Assembly (NCBI GenBank): GCA_001999425.1
Contig: MLHP01000017.1
Location: 1-64,000, forward strand
Length of the DNA: 64,000 nt
Direction: 5' to 3'
Source: Rodentibacter genomosp. 2
GTDB taxonomy: Bacteria > Pseudomonadota > Gammaproteobacteria > Enterobacterales > Pasteurellaceae
Position 1 is the stretch's first letter; each line of letters opens with the position of its first letter. Positions 50,927 to 59,440 of this stretch are shown piece by piece. A program made the translations under genes and the position numbers. The notes beneath the pieces are model-generated. The model ran no database searches. It worked only from the letters and a program-made list of their open reading frames with translations, and was not told the origin of the DNA.

Positions 50927-51355
50927 GTGATTATTCTCTAATAGCTTCTTAATTTCTTGCTTCAACATATCGTCAATCAAGAAAAAATACCCTTGTTTAA
51001 CATGTCCATTCTTATCAAATACCGACTTATCATCTTTTCTAATATTTAGATGAATAGCTTCTTTATGAATTGAGTTTATTTCGTAATATTCTATAGGAAG
51101 TCGTTTTCCATTAATGCCCCATTGAAGATTATCTGGATAAGGATTACTTGCTTTTTTAGCTTTTCCAATAACTTGACTAATACCAACAATATATCCATCT
51201 GTATAGTGAATGACTTCATCTCCTATATTGGCATCAAATAAAGAATCCCAATGTGGAACTTTATTTCCTTGCTTATTTTTTTCTGGAGCCCATATAATTT
51301 TATTTTGTGCATATCCTTTTTTAGTACTTTGATTTACCCACCAATATTTTTTCAT
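50915..51355 (-). CDS. EVE-domain protein, AT-rich single gene
   Basis: 146-residue soluble protein. KKYWWVNQSTKKG at the start, HWDSLFDANIGDEVIHYTDG and GISQVIGKAKKASNPY fit the EVE/PUA-like fold, which in other systems reads modified cytosine or RNA bases and is often fused to nucleases. No nuclease domain is present. Two hand-counted stretches (50941-51000 and 51121-51180) have 17 of 60 G+C each, well below the neighbours. Terminators flank it on both sides and it has no uptake sequence. Function not assigned. Confidence 0.72.
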   Translation of the reverse strand: MKKYWWVNQSTKKGYAQNKIIWAPEKNKQGNKVPHWDSLFDANIGDEVIHYTDGYIVGISQVIGKAKKASNPYPDNLQWGINGKRLPIEYYEINSIHKEAIHLNIRKDDKSVFDKNGHVKQGYFFLIDDMLKQEIKKLLENNHKAL

Positions 51356-51375
51356 TTTATACCCCTTTACAAAAT

Positions 51376-51405
51376 TGAGCTTATCCTAAATTGAGGATAA
51401 GCTCA
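51376..51405 (-). terminator. Terminator of aspS
   Basis: TGAGCTTATCC and GGATAAGCTCA form a perfect 11-bp stem with an eight-base loop, followed on the minus strand by ATTTTGT, 11 bases after the aspS stop. Confidence 0.85.
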
Positions 51406-51415
51406 GGTTAGATGC

Positions 51416-53185
51416 CTACTCTATTTTTGCCGTAACACTAATTGCCAGCTCATTCAACGCTTGCGGGTTGGAATAGCTTGGTGCTTCCGTCATCAAACAC
51501 GCCGCAGCAGTGGTTTTCGGGAAAGCAATCACGTCTCGGATATTTTCCGTGCCGGTAAGCAACATCGCTAAGCGATCTAAACCGAAAGCAAGACCGGCGT
51601 GTGGTGGTGTACCAAATTTTAAAGCATCAAGTAGGAAACCGAATTTTTTTTGCTGCTCCTGTTCGTTAATACCAAGAATGCGGAATACTGTTTGTTGCAT
51701 TTTCGGATCGAAAATCCGCACAGAACCACCGCCCACTTCGTAACCGTTAATCACCATATCATAGGCATTAGCAACGGCATTAGTCGGATTAGCTTCCAAT
51801 TCTTCCGGTGTAAAATCACGCGGTGAAGTGAACGGGTGATGCATTGCAGCAAGATTGCCTTCTTCGTCACGTTCAAACATTGGGAAATCAATGACCCAAA
51901 GCGGTTGCCATTCGTCTAAACGGGTTAAACCGAGATCACGCCCGAGTTTCAAACGTAATGCCCCCATTGCATCAGAGGTAATATTCCACTTACCCGCGCC
52001 AAAGAATAAAATATCGCCGGTTTTTGCCCCCACTTTGGCAAACAAGGCTTTTAGCACGTCTTCATTTAAAAACTTAGCGATCGGGCTTTGTACGCCGTCA
52101 AGACCGGTATTCACATCGTTCACTTTTAACCACGCCAAGCCTTTTGCGCCATAAATACCGACAAATTGAGTATATTCGTCAATTTGCTTACGTGTCATTT
52201 CATTGCCGTTCGGTACACGAATCACGGCAACACGGCCATTCGGATCATTTGCTGGACCTTGGAATACTTTGAAATCCACATCTTTAACAATCTCCGCAAC
52301 ATCGACCAACTCTAGCGGATTACGTAAATCCGGTTTATCGGAACCAAAACGACTCATCGCTTCATGCCATGTCATGATCGGGAATTTGCCAAGATCAACA
52401 TTGAGAATATGTTTCCATAAACCGTGGATCATATTTTCCATAATTTCACGTACTTCCGGCGCAGTTAAGAAGGAGGTTTCCACATCGATTTGGGTAAATT
52501 CCGGCTGGCGGTCCGCGCGTAAATCTTCGTCACGGAAGCATTTGACGATTTGGTAATAACGATCAAAACCCGACATCATCAACAACTGCTTGAATAATTG
52601 CGGTGACTGTGGCAACGCATAAAATTTGCCTTTATGTACACGGCTCGGCACAAGATAATCCCGCGCGCCTTCCGGCGTGGCTTTGGTGAGCATTGGGGTT
52701 TCAATATCAAGGAAGCCGTTATCGTCCATAAAGCGGCGCACAAAACTGGTTATTTTGGCACGGGTTTTCAAGCGCTCCGCCATTTCCGGACGGCGTAAAT
52801 CTAAATAACGGTATTTTAAACGTTGCTCTTCGGTGTTATTTTGGTTGAAATCGAGCGGTAATACGTCGGAAGCATTATAAATTTTAAGTTCTTTAGCAAG
52901 CACTTCTACTTCGCCCGTTGCCATATTTTGATTAATTTGATTGTCCGGGCGAGGGATGACTTCCCCTTTGATTTGAATACAAAACTCATTACGCAACGTA
53001 CTTGCGGCAGTCAGGGCATCTTGAAATTTCGGATCAAAATAGACTTGCACGATCCCTTCGCGATCTCTCATATCAATAAAAATCAAACCGCCTAAATCAC
53101 GACGACGATGAACCCAACCACTTAATATCACTTCTTGTCCGACATGGCTACGGTTTAGAGAACCGCAATAATGTGTACGCATCAT
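51416..53185 (-). CDS. aspS: Aspartate-tRNA ligase
   Basis: Class II synthetase charging tRNA-Asp. It has an N-terminal OB anticodon domain ([14 protein letters not shown]), catalytic motif 2 ([15 protein letters not shown]), a bacterial GAD insertion, and motif 3 ([15 protein letters not shown]). Length 589. The start is ATGATG; either ATG may be used. It is divergent from cmoA. Confidence 0.98.
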   Translation of the reverse strand: MMRTHYCGSLNRSHVGQEVILSGWVHRRRDLGGLIFIDMRDREGIVQVYFDPKFQDALTAASTLRNEFCIQIKGEVIPRPDNQINQNMATGEVEVLAKELKIYNASDVLPLDFNQNNTEEQRLKYRYLDLRRPEMAERLKTRAKITSFVRRFMDDNGFLDIETPMLTKATPEGARDYLVPSRVHKGKFYALPQSPQLFKQLLMMSGFDRYYQIVKCFRDEDLRADRQPEFTQIDVETSFLTAPEVREIMENMIHGLWKHILNVDLGKFPIMTWHEAMSRFGSDKPDLRNPLELVDVAEIVKDVDFKVFQGPANDPNGRVAVIRVPNGNEMTRKQIDEYTQFVGIYGAKGLAWLKVNDVNTGLDGVQSPIAKFLNEDVLKALFAKVGAKTGDILFFGAGKWNITSDAMGALRLKLGRDLGLTRLDEWQPLWVIDFPMFERDEEGNLAAMHHPFTSPRDFTPEELEANPTNAVANAYDMVINGYEVGGGSVRIFDPKMQQTVFRILGINEQEQQKKFGFLLDALKFGTPPHAGLAFGLDRLAMLLTGTENIRDVIAFPKTTAAACLMTEAPSYSNPQALNELAISVTAKIE

Positions 53186-53295
53186 TTTTTATATTCCTTT
53201 TATATTCTGAAATTAACGGATTGATTATACGGAAATTGATGTTGCTTTTAAATTGGAAACGGAAATTTATTTGCGCCTGACAAAACTTTCTCTAA

Positions 53296-54054
<759 letters not shown>

Positions 54055-54061
54055 TGAAATA

Positions 54062-54105
54062 AAAAAGCGCTCAATTTTACATAGGTTTTAAAATGAGCGC
54101 TTTTT
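54062..54105. terminator. Bidirectional terminator between cmoA and glpT
   Basis: AAAAAGCGCTCA and TGAGCGCTTTTT form a 12-bp stem with extra A-T pairs inside the loop, between convergent genes and with T tails on both strands. Confidence 0.85.
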
Positions 54106-54121
54106 GTAGAAAAACTAAGAA

Positions 54122-55453
54122 TTAGTTCGATACATTTGGTTTATGAAATAAGGTGAATGCAATAAAGATGAATCCTAAGAAACAAGACACAATCAGTGCA
54201 TAAAAACCACCGTCCCATCCAAACAAATCAACCAGTTTACCCATTACATAGCCTGCACTTGCAGATCCTAATAAATAACCAAACAAACCGGTTAAACCTG
54301 TTGCCGTACCTGTTGCGATACGCGGAACGAGATCGGCAGCCTGTAACCCAATCATCATCACCGGTCCATAAATTAAGAAACCAATTGCAACAAGACAAAT
54401 ATTATCAACTAACGGGTTACCCGCTGGGTTTTTCCAATAAACAATAATTGCGATTAACACGCCAATTAAAAATAATAACATTGGTGGCGCTCGGTGTCCT
54501 TTGAAGACTTTATCACTTAAATAACCACTGGCTAACATACCGAAAATACCCGCATATTCATATAAGAAATATGCCCAACTCTGCTTATCCACAGAAAAAT
54601 GTTTCACTTCTTTTAAGTATGTTGGTGCCCAGTCAATAATGCCGTAACGAATGAAATACACAAAAACGTTCGCAATGGCGATTGACCATAAAAACTTGTT
54701 ATTGATGATATATTTTTTGAAAATGTCTTTAGAAGAAAGCGTATGCGCAGACTCAACATGCTGCACGATTTTTTCGCCTTTCCATTCATCAACCGGTGGT
54801 AATCCTTTAGACTCCGGCGTGTCATGCATTAGCCCAAACATAATAAAAGCTAACACTATGGCAATTAATGCAGGCAAATAAAATAATGATTGCCACGTGC
54901 CGAAAACGGCTAAACCAAGAATCGCCAACGGTCCAATTAAACCACCGCCCAAATTGTGAGATATATTCCACCAACTCCACCAAACTCCACGTTCAGACAC
55001 AGAGAACCAGTTAGTCATAGTTTTTGCACCCGGTGGATATCCCATCCCCTGAAACCAACCATTTAAGGCTGCTAAAATGATCATTAGCGGAATGGAGGCC
55101 AACACTGCCGGCACTAAACCAAAAATCAGACTCACCACCGCAGAACCAAGTAAACCAATAGTTATAAAATATTTTGGATTACTCCGGTCAGATACATTCC
55201 CCATAATGAACTTACTAAAACCATAAGCAAGAGATAATGCAACACCTACAGTACCTAAGTCAGCCTTAGTAAAACCATATTCATCAATTAAATAAGGAAT
55301 TGCGAGAGAAAAGTTTTTGCGAATCAGATAATACGCAGCATAACCAATGAACACCCCCGCAAAAACTTGCCAACGTAATTTTTTATATTCAGAATCGGTT
55401 CTAGAACGATCAATTCGTGGAGCCGGTGGAGAGGCTTTTAAAAAAGAAAACAT
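54122..55453 (-). CDS. glpT: Glycerol-3-phosphate transporter GlpT
   Basis: Major-facilitator antiporter importing glycerol 3-phosphate in exchange for phosphate; it can also admit fosfomycin. Twelve hydrophobic spans in 443 residues. The substrate arginine is in YAAYYLIRKNFSLA and the second conserved arginine in VYFIRYGIIDWAP. The gene is alone, with a 270-base promoter region shared with gloA; I could not place a clear CRP or GlpR site there. Confidence 0.96.
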   Translation of the reverse strand: MFSFLKASPPAPRIDRSRTDSEYKKLRWQVFAGVFIGYAAYYLIRKNFSLAIPYLIDEYGFTKADLGTVGVALSLAYGFSKFIMGNVSDRSNPKYFITIGLLGSAVVSLIFGLVPAVLASIPLMIILAALNGWFQGMGYPPGAKTMTNWFSVSERGVWWSWWNISHNLGGGLIGPLAILGLAVFGTWQSLFYLPALIAIVLAFIMFGLMHDTPESKGLPPVDEWKGEKIVQHVESAHTLSSKDIFKKYIINNKFLWSIAIANVFVYFIRYGIIDWAPTYLKEVKHFSVDKQSWAYFLYEYAGIFGMLASGYLSDKVFKGHRAPPMLLFLIGVLIAIIVYWKNPAGNPLVDNICLVAIGFLIYGPVMMIGLQAADLVPRIATGTATGLTGLFGYLLGSASAGYVMGKLVDLFGWDGGFYALIVSCFLGFIFIAFTLFHKPNVSN

Positions 55454-55724
55454 ACAAACCCCTTATAGGTAAGATTTAAACACACTGATTGAAACAAAAG
55501 ATTTGTGTTTTGCTACTAACACATCTGCAATGAACATCAGCACAAAATAGGCGGCAGAGTGTAGCATTTGTACTGTTTAACTATTTTGTTTTAAATCAAA
55601 TAATGTCACTTTTTATCTCAATAATTTAAAAAGATAATTCTTTATTAATCGCTTTTACTGATTTATAGCTCAATTTATGACATAATCAGCCCATTTGTTT
55701 CCCTGTTCAAAAAGGATTAAACCC

Positions 55725-56132
55725 ATGCGAATTTTACACACTATGTTACGAGTAGGTGATTTAGAACGCTCAATTAAGTTTTATCAAAATGTATTAGGAA
55801 TGCGTTTATTGCGTACCAGTGAAAATCCCGAATATAAATATTCCTTAGCATTTCTAGGCTATGACGATGAAGATAAATCTTCGGTTATTGAGCTAACTTA
55901 TAATTGGGGAGTTACGGAATATGAACTTGGTACGGCATACGGACATATTGCGATTGGTGCGGATGATATCTATGCAACCTGCGAATCCGTACGTTCAAAC
56001 GGCGGTAAAGTCACCCGTGAACCCGGTCCGGTAAAAGGCGGTAGCACGGTAATTGCCTTCGTTGAAGATCCTGATGGTTACAAAATTGAATTTATTGAAA
56101 ATAAAAACGCAAAAGCCGGACTGGGTAATTAA
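55725..56132 (+). CDS. gloA: Lactoylglutathione lyase (glyoxalase I)
   Basis: Metal enzyme that converts the methylglyoxal-glutathione adduct to lactoylglutathione. The metal ligands H5, E56, H74 and E122 all fall at the E. coli numbers. I chose the ATG at 55725 ([10 protein letters not shown], 135 residues) with AAGGA upstream; a longer frame adds ten residues without family support. It is followed by rnt after 74 bases. Confidence 0.97.
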   Translation: MRILHTMLRVGDLERSIKFYQNVLGMRLLRTSENPEYKYSLAFLGYDDEDKSSVIELTYNWGVTEYELGTAYGHIAIGADDIYATCESVRSNGGKVTREPGPVKGGSTVIAFVEDPDGYKIEFIENKNAKAGLGN

Positions 56133-56206
56133 AAAGTGCGGTCATTTTCTACAATGTTTTAATAACGTAGGTTCACCTGCGTTATTTTATTTTTTAAGGA
56201 TAAATA

Positions 56207-56857
56207 ATGTCCGATTCTCCAGAAATTCCTTATCACAATCAATTAAAAAATCGTTTTCGTGGTTATTTTCCTGTCATCATTGATGTGGAAACAGCAGGTT
56301 TTGATGCCAAAAAAGATGCACTATTAGAATTAGCGGCAATTACATTAAAAATGGATGAAAACGGCTATTTACACCCTGATCAAAAATGCCATTTTCATAT
56401 TGAGCCTTTTGAAGGAGCAAATATCAATCCGGAATCATTAAAATTTAACGGCATTGATATTCATAACCCACTGCGTTGTGCCGTATCAGAGTTAGATGCA
56501 ATTACCGGATTGTTTCAAATGGTTCGTCGAGGGCAAAAAGAGGCTGACTGCCAGCGTTCCATCATCGTCGCTCATAATGCGACCTTTGATCAAAGTTTCG
56601 TGATGGCGGCGGCAGAACGCACCGGTGTAAAACGCAATCCGTTTCATCCTTTCGGAATGTTTGATACGGCAAGTCTGGCAGGTTTAATGTTTGGTCAAAC
56701 GGTACTAGTAAAAGCCTGTCAAGCTGCAAACATTCCTTTTGATGGAAAACAAGCCCATTCTGCTCTCTATGATACAGAACGTACTGCAGAATTATTTTGC
56801 TATATGGTAAATCATTTAAAAAATTTAGGTGGTTTTCCGCATATTGTCACACAATAA
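56207..56857 (+). CDS. rnt: Ribonuclease T
   Basis: DEDDh 3'-5' exonuclease that trims the 3' ends of tRNA and other small RNAs. Catalytic residues are in [19 protein letters not shown] and [15 protein letters not shown]. Length 216. It follows gloA and precedes the histidine leader region. Confidence 0.97.
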   Translation: MSDSPEIPYHNQLKNRFRGYFPVIIDVETAGFDAKKDALLELAAITLKMDENGYLHPDQKCHFHIEPFEGANINPESLKFNGIDIHNPLRCAVSELDAITGLFQMVRRGQKEADCQRSIIVAHNATFDQSFVMAAAERTGVKRNPFHPFGMFDTASLAGLMFGQTVLVKACQAANIPFDGKQAHSALYDTERTAELFCYMVNHLKNLGGFPHIVTQ

Positions 56858-56904
56858 AAAAACGGAGGAAAAAATAACCGCACTTTATTTTTTCAAAAAT
56901 TAAG

Positions 56905-56933
56905 TTGCAATTCTTCCAATTTTACAGTAGCTT
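56905..56933 (+). promoter_or_regulatory. Candidate promoter of the histidine leader
   Basis: TTGCAA and TAGCTT are spaced by 17 bases. Transcription would start near 56940, about 24 bases before the leader-peptide ATG. Confidence 0.5.
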
Positions 56934-56963
56934 AGGGAGCAATTCTTATTTGGAGATTTAAAA

Positions 56964-57008
56964 ATGAACATAATCCGTCGCCATCATCGCCACCATTTAA
57001 CTGAATAA
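56964..57008 (+). CDS. His leader peptide upstream of a transporter
   Basis: A 14-codon peptide, MNIIRRHHRHHLTE, with four histidines and three arginines within seven codons, preceded by a GGAG ribosome site. Clustered His codons are the hallmark of his attenuator leaders. The stop is followed by three alternative hairpins (57029-57098). The downstream gene is a predicted transporter, not hisG. Confidence 0.88.
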   Translation: MNIIRRHHRHHLTE

Positions 57009-57028
57009 TCTTTCAGGTTTTTGGTGTG

Positions 57029-57104
57029 CTTGGAAGATTTCTTCCGAGCAGACAGGATAATAAAAATCTTACCCCTCGGAAGGCAACTTTCGGGGGGTTA
57101 TTTT
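57029..57104 (+). promoter_or_regulatory. Histidine transcription attenuator
   Basis: Three competing structures are visible. A first hairpin pairs CTTGGAAGA with TCTTCCGAG (57029-57048). An antiterminator pairs CTTCCGAG (57041-57048) perfectly with CTCGGAAG (57075-57082). A terminator pairs ACCCCTCGGAAG (57071-57082) with CTTTCGGGGGGT (57087-57098), followed by TATTTT. Slow translation of the His codons would favour the antiterminator, turning on the transporter when His-tRNA is low. Confidence 0.85.
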
Positions 57105-57194
57105 ATGATTAGAGGAGTGCAAACCATCGACATTACATATTCAATAAAATTATAACCAATTCAATTTACATATTAATTTATAAGGAAAAACACA

Positions 57195-58547
57195 ATGTTA
57201 TCAAATCCCGTTGTTATCTCAATTATCGTTTTGCTGACGCTCAGCTTACTGCGTATTAATGTCATTATCGCGCTAGTCATTGCCGCACTCACAGCCGGTT
57301 TATACGGAGGTCTTGGTTTAACTAAAACCATTGAAACCTTCACTGGTGGACTGGGCGGCGGAGCTGAAGTCGCAATGAACTACGCCATGCTCGGTGCTTT
57401 TGCTATCGCGATTTCTAAATCCGGCATTACTGATTTAATCGCCTATAAAATCATCACAAAAATAAATAGAACACCGACAAGTAACAATCTTGCATGGTTA
57501 AAATATTTAATTTTCGGCATTTTAGTTTTATTTTCTATTTCATCCCAAAACTTGCTCCCCGTTCACATTGCCTTTATCCCAATTGTCGTACCGCCATTGC
57601 TTTCAATCTTTAATCGCTTAAACATTGACCGCCGTGCTATTGCTTGTGTACTCACTTTTGGTTTAACCGCGACTTATATGTTGCTACCGGTGGGGTTCGG
57701 TAAAATTTTTATTGAAAGTATCTTGGTAAAAAATATCAATCTAGCAGGGGCGAATCTTGGCTTGCAAACGGATGTCGCCCAAGTTTCTCTTGCAATGTTA
57801 CTGCCGGTAATCGGTATGATCTTAGGTTTATTAACCGCCGTATTTATCACTTATCGCAAACCTCGTACATACAACGTTCTTGTAGAAGAACCAACAACAA
57901 AAGAAATTGAAACACATATTGCAAATATTAAGCCAAAACAAATTACAGCAAGCCTGATTGCGATTTTTGCAACTTTTGCCACGCAACTTGTTACCAGTTC
58001 GACAATTATTGGCGGTTTAGTCGGTTTAACAGTCTTTGCCTTATTCGGTATTTTCAAATTCAAAGAAAGTAATGATATTTTCCAGCAAGGCTTGCGTTTA
58101 ATGGCAATGATCGGCTTTGTGATGATTGCCGCGTCGGGTTTTGCAAATGTAATTAATGCCACCACAGGCGTAACAGACTTGGTGCAGAACCTAAGTAGTG
58201 GTGCCATTCAAAGTAAGGGCTTAGCTGCGTTTCTGATGTTAATTGTCGGTTTATTAATCACGATGGGAATAGGCTCGTCTTTCTCTACCGTACCGATTAT
58301 AACCTCAATCTACGTACCACTTTGTCTCTCCTTTGGTTTCTCACCACTCGCAACCGTGTCAATTGTGGGCGTGGCTGCAGCACTTGGTGATGCAGGTTCT
58401 CCGGCCTCCGATTCCACCTTAGGACCGACCTCAGGATTGAATATAGATGGTAAACACGATCACATTTGGGATTCTGTTGTGCCAACGTTCATTCACTACA
58501 ATATTCCATTGTTAGTATTCGGTTGGATTGCAGCAATGTATCTTTAA
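57195..58547 (+). CDS. YuiF/Na+-H+ antiporter-family transporter, probable histidine importer
   Basis: Integral membrane protein of 450 residues with about 11-12 hydrophobic segments. Conserved stretches include TGGLGGGAEVAMNYAMLGAFAI near residue 50 and GIGSSFSTVPIITSIYVP plus GDAGSPASDSTLGPTSG near the C-terminus, as in the Na+/H+ antiporter-like YuiF family. The His attenuator upstream argues that the substrate is histidine. As I recall, comparative genomics has proposed histidine transport for the Haemophilus orthologue, but I cannot check this here. Start has TAAGGA upstream. Confidence 0.82.
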   Translation: MLSNPVVISIIVLLTLSLLRINVIIALVIAALTAGLYGGLGLTKTIETFTGGLGGGAEVAMNYAMLGAFAIAISKSGITDLIAYKIITKINRTPTSNNLAWLKYLIFGILVLFSISSQNLLPVHIAFIPIVVPPLLSIFNRLNIDRRAIACVLTFGLTATYMLLPVGFGKIFIESILVKNINLAGANLGLQTDVAQVSLAMLLPVIGMILGLLTAVFITYRKPRTYNVLVEEPTTKEIETHIANIKPKQITASLIAIFATFATQLVTSSTIIGGLVGLTVFALFGIFKFKESNDIFQQGLRLMAMIGFVMIAASGFANVINATTGVTDLVQNLSSGAIQSKGLAAFLMLIVGLLITMGIGSSFSTVPIITSIYVPLCLSFGFSPLATVSIVGVAAALGDAGSPASDSTLGPTSGLNIDGKHDHIWDSVVPTFIHYNIPLLVFGWIAAMYL

Positions 58548-58554
58548 CGATTAT

Positions 58555-58579
58555 AATCCCCCTAATCGGGGGATTTTTT
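58555..58579 (+). terminator. Terminator of the transporter gene, fused to the priC ribosome site
   Basis: AATCCCCC and GGGGGATT form an 8-bp stem with a five-base loop and a T6 tail ending one base before the priC ATG. The GGGGGA arm is also the only Shine-Dalgarno-like sequence for priC. Confidence 0.85.
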
Positions 58580-59164
58580 ATGCTCATTCAACAACTCATT
58601 GAAAAGCTGGAACAAAAGGTTCAACAGCTTTATCAAATTCATTCAACCCAACTTGAAGAAAAAATATTCACGAAATTTGACCGCACTTTATTCAGTGAAA
58701 ACGGGCAAACCCTGTCGTTTTATTTTGCTGAAATTAACCAAACGCTGATAAGAATAAAATCGCTTAATTCTAATGATGTAAATCATTACCGCTTTATGAC
58801 AGAACATTTGTTCAAGCAATGTAACGCATTGTCCGAAACGCTAAATCGAAAAAATACGGTTTTTACTCGACAAAAACGGCAACCAAATCCGGCTGTAAAA
58901 AAAGCACAGCATAGTATCCATAAATTGCCTCCTCGCGAACGTTTAGAGAAATACTACGAAGCACTTGAACAACTGAATAATTTGTATCAACAGTATCGAG
59001 ATTCCGCTCACACAAAAAATGATCCTATTGAACAAAAAAGAATGGAAGAGCTAGCCAATAGTTATAAATGCCGTCGTCAAAAATGCCAAGAAGCAATTGA
59101 TTTATTAGAAGAATATTTAAGCTTTAAAGACGAACAAAAAAGTAACAATAAAACAGATAAATAG
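58580..59164 (+). CDS. priC: Primosomal replication protein PriC
   Basis: Helical protein that restarts stalled forks by loading DnaB. The motif LPPRERLEKYYEALEQLNNLY and the N-terminal FDRTLFSENGQTLSFYFAEI fit PriC. I chose the ATG at 58580 (MLIQQLIEKL, 194 residues); the frame is open upstream into the transporter end but that extension crosses the terminator. An uptake sequence lies near 58.68 kb. Confidence 0.88.
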   Translation: MLIQQLIEKLEQKVQQLYQIHSTQLEEKIFTKFDRTLFSENGQTLSFYFAEINQTLIRIKSLNSNDVNHYRFMTEHLFKQCNALSETLNRKNTVFTRQKRQPNPAVKKAQHSIHKLPPRERLEKYYEALEQLNNLYQQYRDSAHTKNDPIEQKRMEELANSYKCRRQKCQEAIDLLEEYLSFKDEQKSNNKTDK

Positions 59165-59171
59165 CAAAGAA

Positions 59172-59201
59172 AAATCCCTTAACCAAAAGGTTAAGGGATT
59201 T
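59172..59201. terminator. Bidirectional terminator between priC and tRNA-Ser
   Basis: AAATCCCTTAACC and GGTTAAGGGATTT form a perfect 13-bp stem with an AAAA loop and T-rich flanks on both strands. Confidence 0.88.
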
Positions 59202-59212
59202 CTTGAATTTGA

Positions 59213-59302
59213 TGGCGGAGGAAGTGAGATTCGAACTCACGGAGGGCGTAAACCCTCGCCGGTTTTCAAGACCGGTGCCTTCAACCACTCGACCATTCCT
59301 CC
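59213..59302 (-). tRNA. tRNA-Ser (anticodon TGA)
   Basis: 90-base class II tRNA with long variable arm and encoded CCA. Acceptor GGAGGAA pairs with TTCCTCC. The anticodon loop CTTGAAA within CCGGT/ACCGG gives anticodon UGA, reading UCN serine codons. Confidence 0.97.
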
Positions 59303-59407
59303 GTGATTTAAGCGGGGGAGATAATACGTTTTTTCCCTAATCTCGTCAAGAATAAAAAGACATCTTTTTCTTGAGTGCTTAATTTTAGTTCAATTTTAAA
59401 CGCAAAA

Positions 59408-59431
59408 AAATTGGTACTTTCGTACCAATTT
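59408..59431 (-). terminator. Terminator of rne
   Basis: AAATTGGTAC and GTACCAATTT form a perfect 10-bp stem with a GAAA tetraloop on the minus strand, followed by TTTTG, ten bases after the rne stop. Confidence 0.88.
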
Positions 59432-59440
59432 AATTTTTAT

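Noticed and set aside
50915..51355. A full modification-dependent restriction system around the EVE gene
   Set aside because: No nuclease, helicase or methyltransferase gene is adjacent; neighbours are housekeeping genes.
57105..57152. Short ORF (MIRGVQTID...) after the His terminator
   Set aside because: Begins in the terminator tail, 16 codons only, no match I recognise; probably chance.
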